A stretch of 60,694 nucleotides of DNA from an uncultured bacterium (GTDB lineage: Bacteria > Bacteroidota > Bacteroidia > Bacteroidales > Bacteroidaceae), in NCBI GenBank assembly GCA_905215345.1, contig CAJMPR010000024.1, positions 1 to 60,694 on the forward strand, in the 5' to 3' direction. Below, in pieces: positions 8,457 to 17,216 of this stretch (positions are counted from its first letter, which is position 1; each line of letters starts with the position of its first letter). The notes beneath the pieces were generated by a model. It made no database searches. It was not told where the DNA came from and saw only the letters and a program-made list of their open reading frames with translations. The position numbers and the translations under genes were made by a program.

Positions 8457-10724
8457 ATGTCACATTTAGCTCCCTTGATTGCCGATTTGGCGTTAATTTT
8501 GATTTGCGCCGGAATAATGACGCTGTTGTTTAAAAAACTAAAGCAACCTTTGGTTTTAGGATATGTGGTGGCAGGCTTTCTTGCCAGTCCACACATGGCT
8601 TATACTCCTTCGGTGATGGATGCGGCAAATATACAGACATGGGCGGATATTGGTGTTATTTTCTTATTGTTTGCATTGGGGTTGGAATTTAGCCTTAAGA
8701 AAATTGTTAAAGTTGGCGGTGCTGCGATTATAGCTGCCTGTACAATCATATTTTGTATGATATTATTGGGAGTTGCAGTTGGCACGGGATTTGGTTGGAA
8801 ACGAATGGATTGTATTTTTTTGGGTGGTATGATTGCCATGTCTTCAACTACTATTATATATAAGGCATTTGATGATTTAGGTTTGCGAAAGAAACAATTC
8901 ACGGGTTTGGTGCTTAGTGTCTTGATATTGGAAGATATTCTGGCAATTGTTTTGATGGTTATGCTCTCTACAATGGCAGTCAGTAATAATTTTGAAGGGA
9001 CAGAAATGTTGGAAAGTATAGCAAAATTATTGTTCTTCCTTATTCTGTGGTTTGTGGTAGGTATTTATCTGATTCCTGTTTTCCTGAAAAAATGCCGTAA
9101 ATTGATGAGTGAGGAAACCTTACTGATTGTGTCGCTCGGACTTTGTTTTGGGATGGTTGTTCTTGCTGCACATACCGGTTTTTCCGCAGCTTTTGGAGCT
9201 TTTATTATGGGGTCTATTCTTGCTGAAACGGTAGAGGCGGAGAGTATCGGACGGTTGGTGAAGCCCGTGAAAGATTTGTTCGGTGCAATATTCTTTGTTT
9301 CTGTGGGTATGATGGTTGACCCTTTGATGATTGTCGAATATGCAGGTCCTATACTTGTCATTACATTGGCTGTTATTTTAGGGCAGTCCCTGTTTGGTAC
9401 CTTAGGGGTGTTGCTAGCAGGAAAGCCGTTGAAGACAGCCATGCAATGCGGCTTTAGCCTGACACAAATCGGCGAATTTGCTTTTATTATTGCTTCTTTG
9501 GGGGTATCCTTGCATGTTACGAGTCATTTTCTATATCCTATTGTGGTTGCGGTCTCCGTTATTACTACTTTCCTCACTCCATACATGATTCGGTTTGCAG
9601 AACCGGCTTCGAATTTTGTCGACAGGCATTTACCTGAGAAGTGGCATAAATTTCTGTTGCGATATGCTTCAGGTTCGCAAACAATGAACCATGAGAGTTT
9701 ATGGAAGAAATTGATATTGGCTTTGTTGCGTATTACAGTCGTTTATTCTATCGTGAGCATAGCGGTGATAGCGATTGCATTCCGGTTTCTGGTACCGTTC
9801 TTTCGGGAGGGCTTGCCGGGTATATGGGGACCTTTATTGGCTGCCGTAGTTATTGTGGCGTGTATAGCTCCTTTCCTGCGGGCTATTATGATTAAGAAAA
9901 ATCATTCTGTAGAGTTTGTAACCTTGTGGCGTGACAGCCGGGGAAATCGTGCACCTTTGGTTGCTACTATCGTTTTGCGTATATTGCTCGCTGTTTCATT
10001 CGTTATGTTTGTTATAGCCGGATTGTTTAAAGTTTCGGTCGGTCTGGTTTTTGGTGTAGCTGTTTTGTTGGTTACTGTAATGATACTATCCCGTCAGTTG
10101 AAAAAGCAATCAATAATGATTGAACGTACTTTTTTTCAGAATTTGCGTTCACGGGATATGCGTGCTGAATACTTGGGCGAAAAGAAGCCTGAATATGCGG
10201 GACGTCTGCTTTCACGTGATTTACATTTGACGGATTATGAGATCCCCGGGGAATCGGTATGGGCAGGTAAAACATTGGCGGAATTGAACTTGGGTAAACG
10301 ATTCGGAGTACACGTGGTATCTATTCTTAGGGGGCGTAAGCGGATTAATATTCCGGGTGCTTCGGTACGACTTTTTCCCTTGGATAAGATACAGGTTATT
10401 GCTACTGATGAGGAACTGAATATATTCGGTGAGGAAATCAATAAAGTATCGACTATGGATACGGATGTCGTGGAAAAGAGTGAGATGAAACTGGGGCAAT
10501 TCCGGATAAATATTAATTCTCCGTTTTTGGGAAAATCATTGAGAGAATCAGGAATCCGTGAGAAATATCATTGCCTGATAGTCGGAGTGGAAAGAGAAGA
10601 TGAAACTTTGCATGCTCCTAATCCGCATGAACCTTTTGCCGAAGGAGATCTTGTATGGATTGTAGGCGAAAATGGAGCTGTGTATAAATTGGTTGGTAAA
10701 AATGACGAAAATGTCGACTTGTAA
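8457..10724 (+). CDS. CPA2-family monovalent cation:proton antiporter with TrkA-C domains
   Basis: 755 residues. The start at 8457 has a GGAG box (8445-8448) and a promoter just upstream; the open frame continues 96 bases further up. About 12 membrane helices form the Na+/H+ exchanger domain (1-390; for example IGVIFLLFALGLEFSLK and LSLTQIGEFAFIIASL-like segments). A second hydrophobic block with several helices lies around 415-560. The C-terminus carries two TrkA-C-like modules (from YEIPGESVWAGKTL and from INSPFLGKSL), usually ligand-sensing. No NAD-binding TrkA-N domain is obvious. Likely role is K+/H+ or Na+/H+ homeostasis in the inner membrane. Confidence 0.9.
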   Translation: MSHLAPLIADLALILICAGIMTLLFKKLKQPLVLGYVVAGFLASPHMAYTPSVMDAANIQTWADIGVIFLLFALGLEFSLKKIVKVGGAAIIAACTIIFCMILLGVAVGTGFGWKRMDCIFLGGMIAMSSTTIIYKAFDDLGLRKKQFTGLVLSVLILEDILAIVLMVMLSTMAVSNNFEGTEMLESIAKLLFFLILWFVVGIYLIPVFLKKCRKLMSEETLLIVSLGLCFGMVVLAAHTGFSAAFGAFIMGSILAETVEAESIGRLVKPVKDLFGAIFFVSVGMMVDPLMIVEYAGPILVITLAVILGQSLFGTLGVLLAGKPLKTAMQCGFSLTQIGEFAFIIASLGVSLHVTSHFLYPIVVAVSVITTFLTPYMIRFAEPASNFVDRHLPEKWHKFLLRYASGSQTMNHESLWKKLILALLRITVVYSIVSIAVIAIAFRFLVPFFREGLPGIWGPLLAAVVIVACIAPFLRAIMIKKNHSVEFVTLWRDSRGNRAPLVATIVLRILLAVSFVMFVIAGLFKVSVGLVFGVAVLLVTVMILSRQLKKQSIMIERTFFQNLRSRDMRAEYLGEKKPEYAGRLLSRDLHLTDYEIPGESVWAGKTLAELNLGKRFGVHVVSILRGRKRINIPGASVRLFPLDKIQVIATDEELNIFGEEINKVSTMDTDVVEKSEMKLGQFRININSPFLGKSLRESGIREKYHCLIVGVEREDETLHAPNPHEPFAEGDLVWIVGENGAVYKLVGKNDENVDL

Positions 10725-10780
10725 TAAGTGGGAAAGAGCTATCTTTACCCCAAATTAAATATAAACATAAAAATAATATC

Positions 10781-11206
10781 ATGAAAAGTGATCCGAAAGA
10801 ATGTCTGTATTGTCAGAATAATGAAACACTGCACAATTTGATGATTGAAGTTGCACAACTAAGTGTATCACGCGTTTTCCTTTTTAAGGAACAAACTTAC
10901 CGTGGACGGTGTCTTGTAGCCTATAACGATCATGTCAACGATTTGAATGAGTTGAACGATGAAGAACGTAATGCCTTTATGTCGGATGTTGTTCGCGTTA
11001 CCCGTGCCATGCAAAAAGCTTTTAATCCTGAAAAGATTAATTATGGCGCTTATTCCGACAAACTTTCTCATCTTCATTTCCATTTGGCTCCTAAATATGT
11101 AGACGGTCCCGATTATGGCGCTACCTTCCAGATGAATCCTGGAAAGGTATATCTTACGAATGCAGAATATCAGGAATTGATTGAAGCGGTGAAAAAGGAG
11201 CTTTGA
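10781..11206 (+). CDS. HIT-family (histidine triad) protein
   Basis: 141 residues. The histidine triad SHLHFHLAPK supplies the nucleotide-phosphate-handling site of HIT hydrolases and transferases. An N-terminal CLYC pair could bind zinc. The substrate is unknown; family members cleave AMP-linked compounds. It follows the antiporter by 56 bases, so co-transcription is possible but unproven. Confidence 0.88.
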   Translation: MKSDPKECLYCQNNETLHNLMIEVAQLSVSRVFLFKEQTYRGRCLVAYNDHVNDLNELNDEERNAFMSDVVRVTRAMQKAFNPEKINYGAYSDKLSHLHFHLAPKYVDGPDYGATFQMNPGKVYLTNAEYQELIEAVKKEL

Positions 11207-11208
11207 TA

Positions 11209-11300
11209 GTGATTAGTTATGAGTGATTAGTGATTGAAGTCATATCCTTATTCCAATATAGTACGAGGTACAAATAAATCACTAATCACTTATAACTCAT
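11209..11300. repeat. AGTGATTAGTGATT inverted repeat in a convergent gap
   Basis: AGTGATTAGTGATT (11222-11235) and AATCACTAATCACT (11277-11290) form a perfect 14-bp inverted repeat with a 41-base loop. GTGATTAGTTAT (11209-11220) and CTTATAACTCATAAC beyond the arms extend the symmetry imperfectly. The right edge supplies the stop codon of the oxidoreductase gene. Confidence 0.75.
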
Positions 11301-12283
11301 AACTTACCAAGTATCTTATCCATAACCCAATTTGTCATCGTAGCGCTTTCTCCATCGCTGCTGCAAATGGACTTGCCTAGAAGATGATCTACTACAGCTT
11401 GAATAAGCGGCTGTTGGACATATGTTGGATTTTCTACAGGAATTTCCTCTCTTCCTTTTTCTGTATGAAGTGCGATAGGATCATAGGTAAATACAGAGAA
11501 GCAAATCATTCCTTTGTCACCTATGATTTCAATGCGATCTTCCCGGGCGGATTCATGAGCTACAAAGCACCAAGAACCGCTACCTACCAAACCATTGTCG
11601 AATTGGAAACAAGCACTGAGTGTGTCTTCAGCAGGGTATAATCCTCCTCGGTTACTTTTGTATCCGCTTGCTTCAAGGATACAACCGAAAATATCCTGTA
11701 ATATGTCGATCTGATGTGGAGCTAAATCATAAAAATAACCACCTCCGGCAATATCCGGCTGCACGCGCCAAGGTAGATTCTCTTTGTTATAATCTAAATC
11801 ACGGGGAGGTTGGGCAAAACGGATTTGAATATTGATTATATTCCCGATAGAACCTTTCTCTACCAATGATTTTACTGTCAGAAAATAGGGAAGGTAACGC
11901 CGATAATAAGCTACGAAACAAGGAACTCCTGTCTCTTGGGAAATACGATTGATACGGCAGCATTCTTCATAAGTAACAGCCATCGGCTTCTCGATATATA
12001 CAGGCTTACCTGCTTTCATAGCCATGATAGCGTATGTTGCATGTGAAGACGGGGGAGTGGCAATGTAGACGGCATTCACCTCTTCATCGTCAATTAACTC
12101 TTGTGCGTCATTATACCACTTGGCGATTCCTCTTTCTTTAGCATAAGCTTTAGCTTTGGAACCGTCCCGGCTCATTACGGCTACTACTTCGGAATGATCA
12201 ATTTTCTGAAAAGCAGGTCCGCTTTTATATTTAGTTACTTCCCCGCAGCCAATAAATCCCCATTTTATTATTTTTTCACTCAT
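11297..12283 (-). CDS. Gfo/Idh/MocA-family NAD(P)-dependent oxidoreductase
   Basis: 328 residues with an N-terminal Rossmann fold (GFIGCGEV, 9-16), the EKP motif whose Lys99 is catalytic (98-100), and the later DLAPHQID segment carrying the conserved Asp185 and His189. Family members oxidise or reduce sugars and polyols; the substrate cannot be read from the sequence. No signal peptide, so cytoplasmic. It stands alone. Its last codons and stop fall inside the neighbouring inverted repeat. Confidence 0.9.
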   Translation of the reverse strand: MSEKIIKWGFIGCGEVTKYKSGPAFQKIDHSEVVAVMSRDGSKAKAYAKERGIAKWYNDAQELIDDEEVNAVYIATPPSSHATYAIMAMKAGKPVYIEKPMAVTYEECCRINRISQETGVPCFVAYYRRYLPYFLTVKSLVEKGSIGNIINIQIRFAQPPRDLDYNKENLPWRVQPDIAGGGYFYDLAPHQIDILQDIFGCILEASGYKSNRGGLYPAEDTLSACFQFDNGLVGSGSWCFVAHESAREDRIEIIGDKGMICFSVFTYDPIALHTEKGREEIPVENPTYVQQPLIQAVVDHLLGKSICSSDGESATMTNWVMDKILGKL

Positions 12284-12380
12284 GATACTATTCCTTTTTT
12301 CCTACAGCTTCTTATAATTTTTTTTCTTACTGAAATACGAAAATACACAGAATTTTGGAATATTGACTAATCAGAATTAG

Positions 12381-12410
12381 TAATCTGTGTTAATCTTGTG
12401 TAATCTGTGG
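12381..12410. repeat. Three tandem TAATCTGTG decamers
   Basis: TAATCTGTGT, TAATCTTGTG and TAATCTGTGG lie head to tail with a 10-bp period (12381, 12391, 12401), just beyond the hslR stop codon. The words resemble AATCTGCG and TTAATCCGCG in the element at 13444-13509. Confidence 0.6.
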
Positions 12411-12417
12411 TGAAAAC

Positions 12418-12834
12418 TCATTCCTCAAAATCGAATTCAAAGTCGAAATCATCCATGAATTCAGGAGTGGTGAATCCTTCCAATTCCCGGCGGTCTTTTT
12501 TAGTTGGGCGTCCTGTACCTTTTGCGCGGTCTACAAAGCCACTAACCCGGCTCATTTCCAGTAATTCATATTGGTCGGGAGTTGTAATATTCTCCATAAC
12601 TTCGGGCACAAGCTTGGCTCCAACGCGTTTCTCTATAGGTCGCAGAACCTTGAAAGAGTAAGTAACAGGAGGCTTGCGAACTTGTATCACGTCATCCGCT
12701 TTTACCATCCGGGCAGCTTTGGCTAATGCTCCGTTAATACTTATGCGCCCTTTCTTACATGCTTCGGCTGCAATTGTACGTGTCTTGAATATACGTACCG
12801 CCCACATCCATTTGTCTATTCTGGCTTCACTCAT
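12418..12834 (-). CDS. hslR: S4-domain RNA-binding protein, Hsp15/HslR-like
   Basis: 138 residues. The S4 RNA-binding fold is at the N-terminus (RIDKWMWAVRIFKTRTIAAE, then GRISINGALAKAARMVKADD), as in Hsp15, which binds stalled 50S subunits carrying peptidyl-tRNA. The C-terminus is acidic and Phe-rich (DDFDFEFDFEE). It overlaps pth by four bases (ATGA). This fits a joint role in rescuing peptidyl-tRNA. Confidence 0.85.
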   Translation of the reverse strand: MSEARIDKWMWAVRIFKTRTIAAEACKKGRISINGALAKAARMVKADDVIQVRKPPVTYSFKVLRPIEKRVGAKLVPEVMENITTPDQYELLEMSRVSGFVDRAKGTGRPTKKDRRELEGFTTPEFMDDFDFEFDFEE

Positions 12835-13394
12835 TTTTTATTGAACTGATTCATTGCAATGTCTATTCCTGCCAGGCAGAAACTCTTAATGATTTCTCCG
12901 GCAGCTTCCAGTCGTTCGTCCATTGACTTCCGGTCTTCATCGGTAAATTGACCGAGCACAAAATCTATTTGTCCTCCACGTGGAAAATCGTTGCCAATGC
13001 CAAATCGTAAACGGGCGTAATTTTGATTACCTAATGTAGCTGCAATGTGTTTCAGGCCGTTATGCCCGGCATCACTGCCCTTTCCCTTTAATCGTAAAGT
13101 ACCGAAAGGTAATGCTAAGTCATCTACTACAATCAAAACATTCTCTTGTGGAATGTTTTCTTTTTGCATCCAGTAACGTACGGCATTTCCGCTCAAGTTC
13201 ATGTAAGTAGAGGGTTTTAGCAATATTAATTGCCGTCCTTTGATGGATAGGGTGGTAGTGAATCCGTAACGTCCGTCTTTGAAAGTAGCTCCTGCAGCTT
13301 GAGCCAAAGCATCTACTACCATAAAGCCGATATTATGGCGGGTTTCATGGTATTCGGGTCCTATATTGCCTAATCCTACAATTAAATATTTCAT
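12831..13394 (-). CDS. pth: Peptidyl-tRNA hydrolase
   Basis: 187 residues; releases peptides from prematurely dissociated peptidyl-tRNA. Catalytic His20 and substrate-binding Asn10 sit in the N-terminal GLGNIGPEYHETRHNIGF signature; the VVDDLALPFG segment carries the conserved Asp. I choose the ATG at 13394 over a GTG one codon upstream. Order rplY-pth-hslR with all genes on the minus strand suggests one translation-related operon; the rplY-pth gap contains a palindromic element. Confidence 0.95.
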   Translation of the reverse strand: MKYLIVGLGNIGPEYHETRHNIGFMVVDALAQAAGATFKDGRYGFTTTLSIKGRQLILLKPSTYMNLSGNAVRYWMQKENIPQENVLIVVDDLALPFGTLRLKGKGSDAGHNGLKHIAATLGNQNYARLRFGIGNDFPRGGQIDFVLGQFTDEDRKSMDERLEAAGEIIKSFCLAGIDIAMNQFNKK

Positions 13395-13396
13395 CA

Positions 13397-13432
13397 CTTT
13401 ATACTTTATACCTTATACTTCGTACTTTATAC
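13397..13432. repeat. CTTTATAC word repeats upstream of pth
   Basis: Degenerate 8-9-bp words (CTTTATAC, TTTATACC, TTATACTT, ACTTTATACC) are packed head to tail directly upstream of the pth start. No second inverted arm is visible here. Confidence 0.45.
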
Positions 13433-13443
13433 CTAAAAAAGGG

Positions 13444-13509
13444 GGAACGCGGATTATCGCAGCTGTTCGCGGATTTGAAATCTGCGTTGCCTGCGTTAAT
13501 CCGCGTTCC
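13444..13509. repeat. Nested palindromic element in the rplY-pth gap
   Basis: GGAACGCGGATTA (13444-13456) and TAATCCGCGTTCC (13497-13509) are a perfect 13-bp inverted repeat. Inside is a 19-bp near-palindrome (13468-13486; left half CGCGGATTT, one mismatch). It shares its GCGGATTT core with the palindromes at 31993 and 32197. Confidence 0.7.
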
Positions 13510-13544
13510 GGAGTATCTTTGTTCCCTTATAAAGAAAGCATTGA

Positions 13545-14135
13545 TTAGTTGCCTGCAGCTGCTGCGGCACCTCTTGCTGCACGAGTCAGCTTAACGGCAC
13601 ATACAACGGCTTCTTTAGCGCTCAGCAGTTCCAATCCTTCGTAGTTCAATTCGCCAACTTTGATGGTTTTACCCAATCCCAAATGAGATACGTTAACGAT
13701 TAATTTTTCAGGAATAACATTATAGAATGCTTTTACTTTCAATTTACGCAATTGCAAAGCCAACTTACCACCGGCTTTCACACCTTCTGCCAAACCTTCC
13801 ATCTGTACCGGAACTTCCATTACAATAGGTTTAGTTTCGTCAATTTGATAGAAGTCTACATGCAGGATAGTATCTTTTACCGGGTGGAATTGGATATCCT
13901 TCATGATTGCATTAGTCTTTTTGCCATCGATAACCAAGTCAACTACATAGATGTGCGGAGTATAAACCAAGTTACGCAAACCTTCTGCAGGTACAGTGAA
14001 ATGAATGTTTTCACCGGCTCCGTAAAGTACGCAAGGTACGCCGTTGTCTTTACGAATAGCTTTCAAAGCTCTTGCTTGTTCCGAAGAACGTTCTGCAATA
14101 GTTCTTGCAGTTCCTTTTACTTCAATTGATTTCAT
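13545..14135 (-). CDS. rplY: 50S ribosomal protein L25/general stress protein Ctc
   Basis: 196 residues, the long Ctc form: an L25 domain binding 5S rRNA (IEVKGTARTI to VDFYQID, about 1-95) plus the C-terminal TL5 beta-domain. The tail is Ala-rich (RAARGAAAAAGN). A strong promoter at 14229-14259 and a leader of roughly 85 bases with a hairpin precede it. Confidence 0.95.
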   Translation of the reverse strand: MKSIEVKGTARTIAERSSEQARALKAIRKDNGVPCVLYGAGENIHFTVPAEGLRNLVYTPHIYVVDLVIDGKKTNAIMKDIQFHPVKDTILHVDFYQIDETKPIVMEVPVQMEGLAEGVKAGGKLALQLRKLKVKAFYNVIPEKLIVNVSHLGLGKTIKVGELNYEGLELLSAKEAVVCAVKLTRAARGAAAAAGN

Positions 14136-14194
14136 TTTTTAATTTTTTGTGTTACTCTAAATTAAGTATTTCTTGCTTAATTACCATCACACGA

Positions 14195-14208
14195 TGTGGT
14201 TCACCACA
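14195..14208 (-). promoter_or_regulatory. Leader hairpin of the rplY transcript
   Basis: TGTGG (195-199 of 14 kb) and CCACA (204-208) form a hairpin with a TTCA/TGAA loop. CATC (14185-14188) and GATG (14210-14213) can close it further out. CACACGATG is also directly repeated at 14188 and 14205. It lies between the promoter and the start codon, where ribosomal-protein leaders are found. Confidence 0.4.
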
Positions 14209-14228
14209 CGATGCTGCAAAAAGCGGTG

Positions 14229-14259
14229 CAAAAGTACAGCTTCTTTTTGAATTATCAAA
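14229..14259 (-). promoter_or_regulatory. Bacteroides-type promoter for rplY-pth-hslR
   Basis: On the minus strand TTTG (14256-14259), a 19-base spacer and TACTTTTG (14229-14236) match the consensus exactly. It lies just after the stop codon of the upstream PUR-domain gene. Confidence 0.8.
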
Positions 14260-14269
14260 AGGTTGCCCA

Positions 14270-14674
14270 TTAAAATTCTATATCAATCTTGATTTCTCCA
14301 TCAAGCGAGGATGTCTGCTTTTCCGGTGCGGTTACTTCAGGCTGTTCATTGTTGCTTATATCCTCATTGTCATTATGGCGTATGTATGCACCTTGTTGTT
14401 CTTGGATAAACCCGATGGCTTGTTGCAAACCGTTCATGAATTTCTCAAAATCTTCCTTATATAAAAAAATTTTATGTTTTTCAAAACTTACCTGTGAATC
14501 ATCACCTTCACTCATAACCACTTTTTTACTTTCGGTAATAGCAAGGAACATTTCATCTTTTCTGTTTTTTTTGACGTCTAAATAGTAGATGCGTTTACCT
14601 GCCTTAATGGATTGAGAGAATACAATCTCTTTGTCGTTCATATCCGTTCCGTTTTTCTTCTTTAAGTCTTCCAT
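14270..14674 (-). CDS. DUF3276 / PUR-domain nucleic-acid-binding protein
   Basis: 134 residues starting at the ATG at 14674 (the frame is open ten codons further). The N-terminal half (EIVFSQSIKAGKRIYYLDVK, then MFLAITESKK and FEKHKIFLYKEDFEKFMNGL) matches the small PUR-alpha-like domain found in Bacteroidetes and Borrelia, which binds single-stranded DNA or RNA. The C-terminal third is acidic and low complexity (NDNEDISNNEQPE). Regulatory target unknown. Confidence 0.8.
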   Translation of the reverse strand: MEDLKKKNGTDMNDKEIVFSQSIKAGKRIYYLDVKKNRKDEMFLAITESKKVVMSEGDDSQVSFEKHKIFLYKEDFEKFMNGLQQAIGFIQEQQGAYIRHNDNEDISNNEQPEVTAPEKQTSSLDGEIKIDIEF

Positions 14675-14747
14675 ATTATATAGGTTTCCATTTTGAATTA
14701 TCAACTTGTAGCTTGCTATTCATATCTTGTTACTTCGTTCTCGGGTT

Positions 14748-14778
14748 CAAAATTGACGATTTTTTTTAAACTGTCAAA
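14748..14778 (-). promoter_or_regulatory. Probable promoter of the PUR-domain gene
   Basis: On the minus strand TTTG (14775-14778), 19 bases, then CAATTTTG (14748-14755), one base off the -7 consensus. It is about 70 bases upstream of the chosen start. Confidence 0.6.
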
Positions 14779-14849
14779 AGAAAAAGCCCGGATAATGCTT
14801 ATCTGCATTAAAAAATGTGATTTATTTATGTAAACTCATTAAAAATATC

Positions 14850-14857
14850 TACTTTTG
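14850..14857 (+). promoter_or_regulatory. Probable -7 element of the nusB operon
   Basis: TACTTTTG fits the -7 consensus; the -33 position holds only TTATG. It lies 33 bases before the ATG at 14891 and argues against any earlier nusB start. Confidence 0.55.
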
Positions 14858-14890
14858 CAACTCGTTAAAACACCAGTATTTACTTTAGTT

Positions 14891-15817
14891 ATGATAAACA
14901 GAGTTCTTATTCGTCTTAAGATTATACAAATTGTATATGCTTATTATCAGAATGGTAGTAAAAATTTAGACGCCGCAGAGAAAGAGTTATTCTTTAGTCT
15001 CTCAAAGGCTTATGATCTTTACAATTACCTGCTGATGCTAATGATATCTTTGACGAACTACGCACAAAAGCGCATTGATGCGGCAAAAGCCAAGTTAGCT
15101 CCGACAGCCGAGGAGTTGTATCCCAACATGAAATTTGTGGAAAACAAATTTATTTCCCAATTGGAAGTAAATAAGCAGTTAATGGATTTTATCGCTAACC
15201 AGAAGCGAAGCTGGGCGAACGATGAAGATTTTGTAAAAGGATTGTACGAAAAAATAATAACTTCTGATCTGTATAAAGAGTATATGGCTTCTTCTGAGAA
15301 ATCTTACGAGGAAGATCGTGAGTTGTGGAGGAAAATATATAAGACGTTTATCTTTAATAACGAGAAACTTGATACTTTGCTTGAAGACCAAAGTCTTTAC
15401 TGGAATGATGATAAAGAGATTGTTGATACATTCGTTTTGAAGACAATTAAACGTTTTGAAGAGAAGAATGGTGCCAACCAGTCGTTATTACCGGAATTCA
15501 AAGATGATGAAGACCAGGAATTTGCACGTCGTTTATTCCGTCGTGCCATTTTGAATAGCGATTATTACCGCCATTTGATTAGTGAAAATACGCGTAATTG
15601 GGATTTGGACCGTGTAGCTTTCATGGATGTAATAATAATGCAATGTGCGTTAGCTGAAATTCTTAGTTTTCCGAACATTCCGGTCAGTGTTTCGTTAAAT
15701 GAATATGTTGATATTGCCAAAGTGTATAGTACGGTGAAGAGCGGTAGCTTTGTCAACGGAACATTAGATGGAATAGTTAAGGAATTAAAAAAAGAAGGCA
15801 AGTTGGCGAAAAACTGA
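14891..15817 (+). CDS. nusB: Transcription antitermination factor NusB
   Basis: 308 residues, the long Bacteroidetes form. The canonical NusB helical domain is at the C-terminus (about 190-300): FARRLFRRAILNSDYYRHLI and DRVAFMDVIIMQCALAEI, then VSLNEYVDIAKVYSTVKSGSFVNGTLDGI. The N-terminus begins RVLIRLKIIQIVYAYYQNG. It joins NusE/S10 on boxA RNA for rRNA antitermination. It is the first gene of nusB-yajC-ybbR-coaE. Confidence 0.92.
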   Translation: MINRVLIRLKIIQIVYAYYQNGSKNLDAAEKELFFSLSKAYDLYNYLLMLMISLTNYAQKRIDAAKAKLAPTAEELYPNMKFVENKFISQLEVNKQLMDFIANQKRSWANDEDFVKGLYEKIITSDLYKEYMASSEKSYEEDRELWRKIYKTFIFNNEKLDTLLEDQSLYWNDDKEIVDTFVLKTIKRFEEKNGANQSLLPEFKDDEDQEFARRLFRRAILNSDYYRHLISENTRNWDLDRVAFMDVIIMQCALAEILSFPNIPVSVSLNEYVDIAKVYSTVKSGSFVNGTLDGIVKELKKEGKLAKN

Positions 15818-15855
15818 TACCTTTGTTGAATAATAAAAACTAAAACGGAATATTT

Positions 15856-16185
15856 ATGAACCTAATGACTGTATTCTTCCTGCAAGCTCCTGCTGCAGGC
15901 CCTGATGGAAGCATGATGTGGATTTTGCTGATTGCAATGTTTGTTATCATGTATTTCTTTATGATTCGTCCGCAAAACAAGAAGCAAAAAGAAATTGCAA
16001 ACTTTCGTAAATCCCTTCAAGTGAATCAGAAGGTAATTACTGCCGGTGGTATTCATGGAATTATCAAAGAGATTAATGACAATGATGTAGTACTTGAGAT
16101 TGCTTCTAACGTTAAAATTCATATTGATAAGAATTCTATTTTTGCTGCGGCTGCCGATGCTAATACTAACCAAGCTGCTAAATAA
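15856..16185 (+). CDS. yajC: Preprotein translocase subunit YajC
   Basis: 109 residues with one membrane helix (MMWILLIAMFVIMYFFMIRP) followed by the conserved RPQNKKQKE patch and a small cytoplasmic domain (VITAGGIHGIIKEINDNDVVLEIASNVKIHI). YajC associates with SecDF at the Sec channel. secDF is not in this window. Confidence 0.95.
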   Translation: MNLMTVFFLQAPAAGPDGSMMWILLIAMFVIMYFFMIRPQNKKQKEIANFRKSLQVNQKVITAGGIHGIIKEINDNDVVLEIASNVKIHIDKNSIFAAAADANTNQAAK

Positions 16186-16199
16186 GTGGATTTGAGCCT

Positions 16200-17216
16200 A
16201 TGTTTGAGCGTAGGAACATAAAACGCATTTATTTGAATATAACCAGAAAAGTGAAGAACTTTCTGCTCAGTAAAAGGAGTAGGGAGTTCTTTGTTTTTTT
16301 GTTTTTCTTTGTGATAGCCAGTGGTTTCTGGTTGTTGCAGACTCTGAATAATGACTATGAAACCGAGTTTTCTATTCCTGTACGTTTAAAAGGGGTACCT
16401 AATAATACGGTAATAACTTCTGAACCTGCCCCTGAATTACGTATTAAGGTTAAGGATAAGGGAACTGTATTGCTTAATTATATGTTAGGTAAGAGTTTCT
16501 ACCCGATTACTCTTGACTTTTCCGATTATAAGGGTGCCAATAATCATGTACGTATTTATGCTTCGCAGTTTGAAAAGAAAGTACTTAGTCAATTGAATGT
16601 TTCTACCCGTCTGATTTCAATGAAACCGGATACATTGGAGTATATATATTCAACGGGGGCATCCAAGTTGATTCCTGTGAAGTTGTTGGGTACTGTAAAT
16701 GCAGGGCGTCAATATTACTTGTCCGATACGATTTTTAAACCAGATTCGGTGCTGGTGTATGCACCTGCCGGAATATTGGATACGATCACTACTGCTTATA
16801 CACAACGGCTCAAACTGGAAGATATCTCTGATACGTTGAAGCAACAGGTTCCCTTACTTGCCCGGAAAGGAGTGAAATATGTGCCGGCTTCTGTTGAAAT
16901 GATGCTTCCGGTAGATATTTATACGGAAAAGACTGTGGAAGTGCCTTTGCATGGTGTAAATTTTCCAGCAGACAAAGTGTTGCGTGCTTTCCCGTCCAAA
17001 GTACAAGTCACCTTTCAGGTGGGACTCAGTCGTTTTCGTCAAATTAGTGCGGATGATTTCCACATTAATGTTTCATATGAAGAATTACTGCGATTAGGTT
17101 CGGATAAATATACCGTTAAATTGAAAAAGATTCCTCATGGTGTGAGTCAGGTACGTTTTAATCCCGAACAGGTTGATTTCCTCATAGAACAAGTCTCTCC
17201 TCATTATGGCAATTAA
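16200..17216 (+). CDS. YbbR-domain membrane protein
   Basis: 338 residues: a basic N-terminus, one membrane helix (EFFVFLFFFVIASGFWLLQTL, about 35-55), then extracytoplasmic YbbR beta-domains (FSIPVRLKGVPNNTVITSEP onward). In Firmicutes the YbbR protein CdaR regulates diadenylate cyclase; no cyclase gene is adjacent here, so that role is not implied. It overlaps coaE by 11 bases. Confidence 0.85.
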   Translation: MFERRNIKRIYLNITRKVKNFLLSKRSREFFVFLFFFVIASGFWLLQTLNNDYETEFSIPVRLKGVPNNTVITSEPAPELRIKVKDKGTVLLNYMLGKSFYPITLDFSDYKGANNHVRIYASQFEKKVLSQLNVSTRLISMKPDTLEYIYSTGASKLIPVKLLGTVNAGRQYYLSDTIFKPDSVLVYAPAGILDTITTAYTQRLKLEDISDTLKQQVPLLARKGVKYVPASVEMMLPVDIYTEKTVEVPLHGVNFPADKVLRAFPSKVQVTFQVGLSRFRQISADDFHINVSYEELLRLGSDKYTVKLKKIPHGVSQVRFNPEQVDFLIEQVSPHYGN

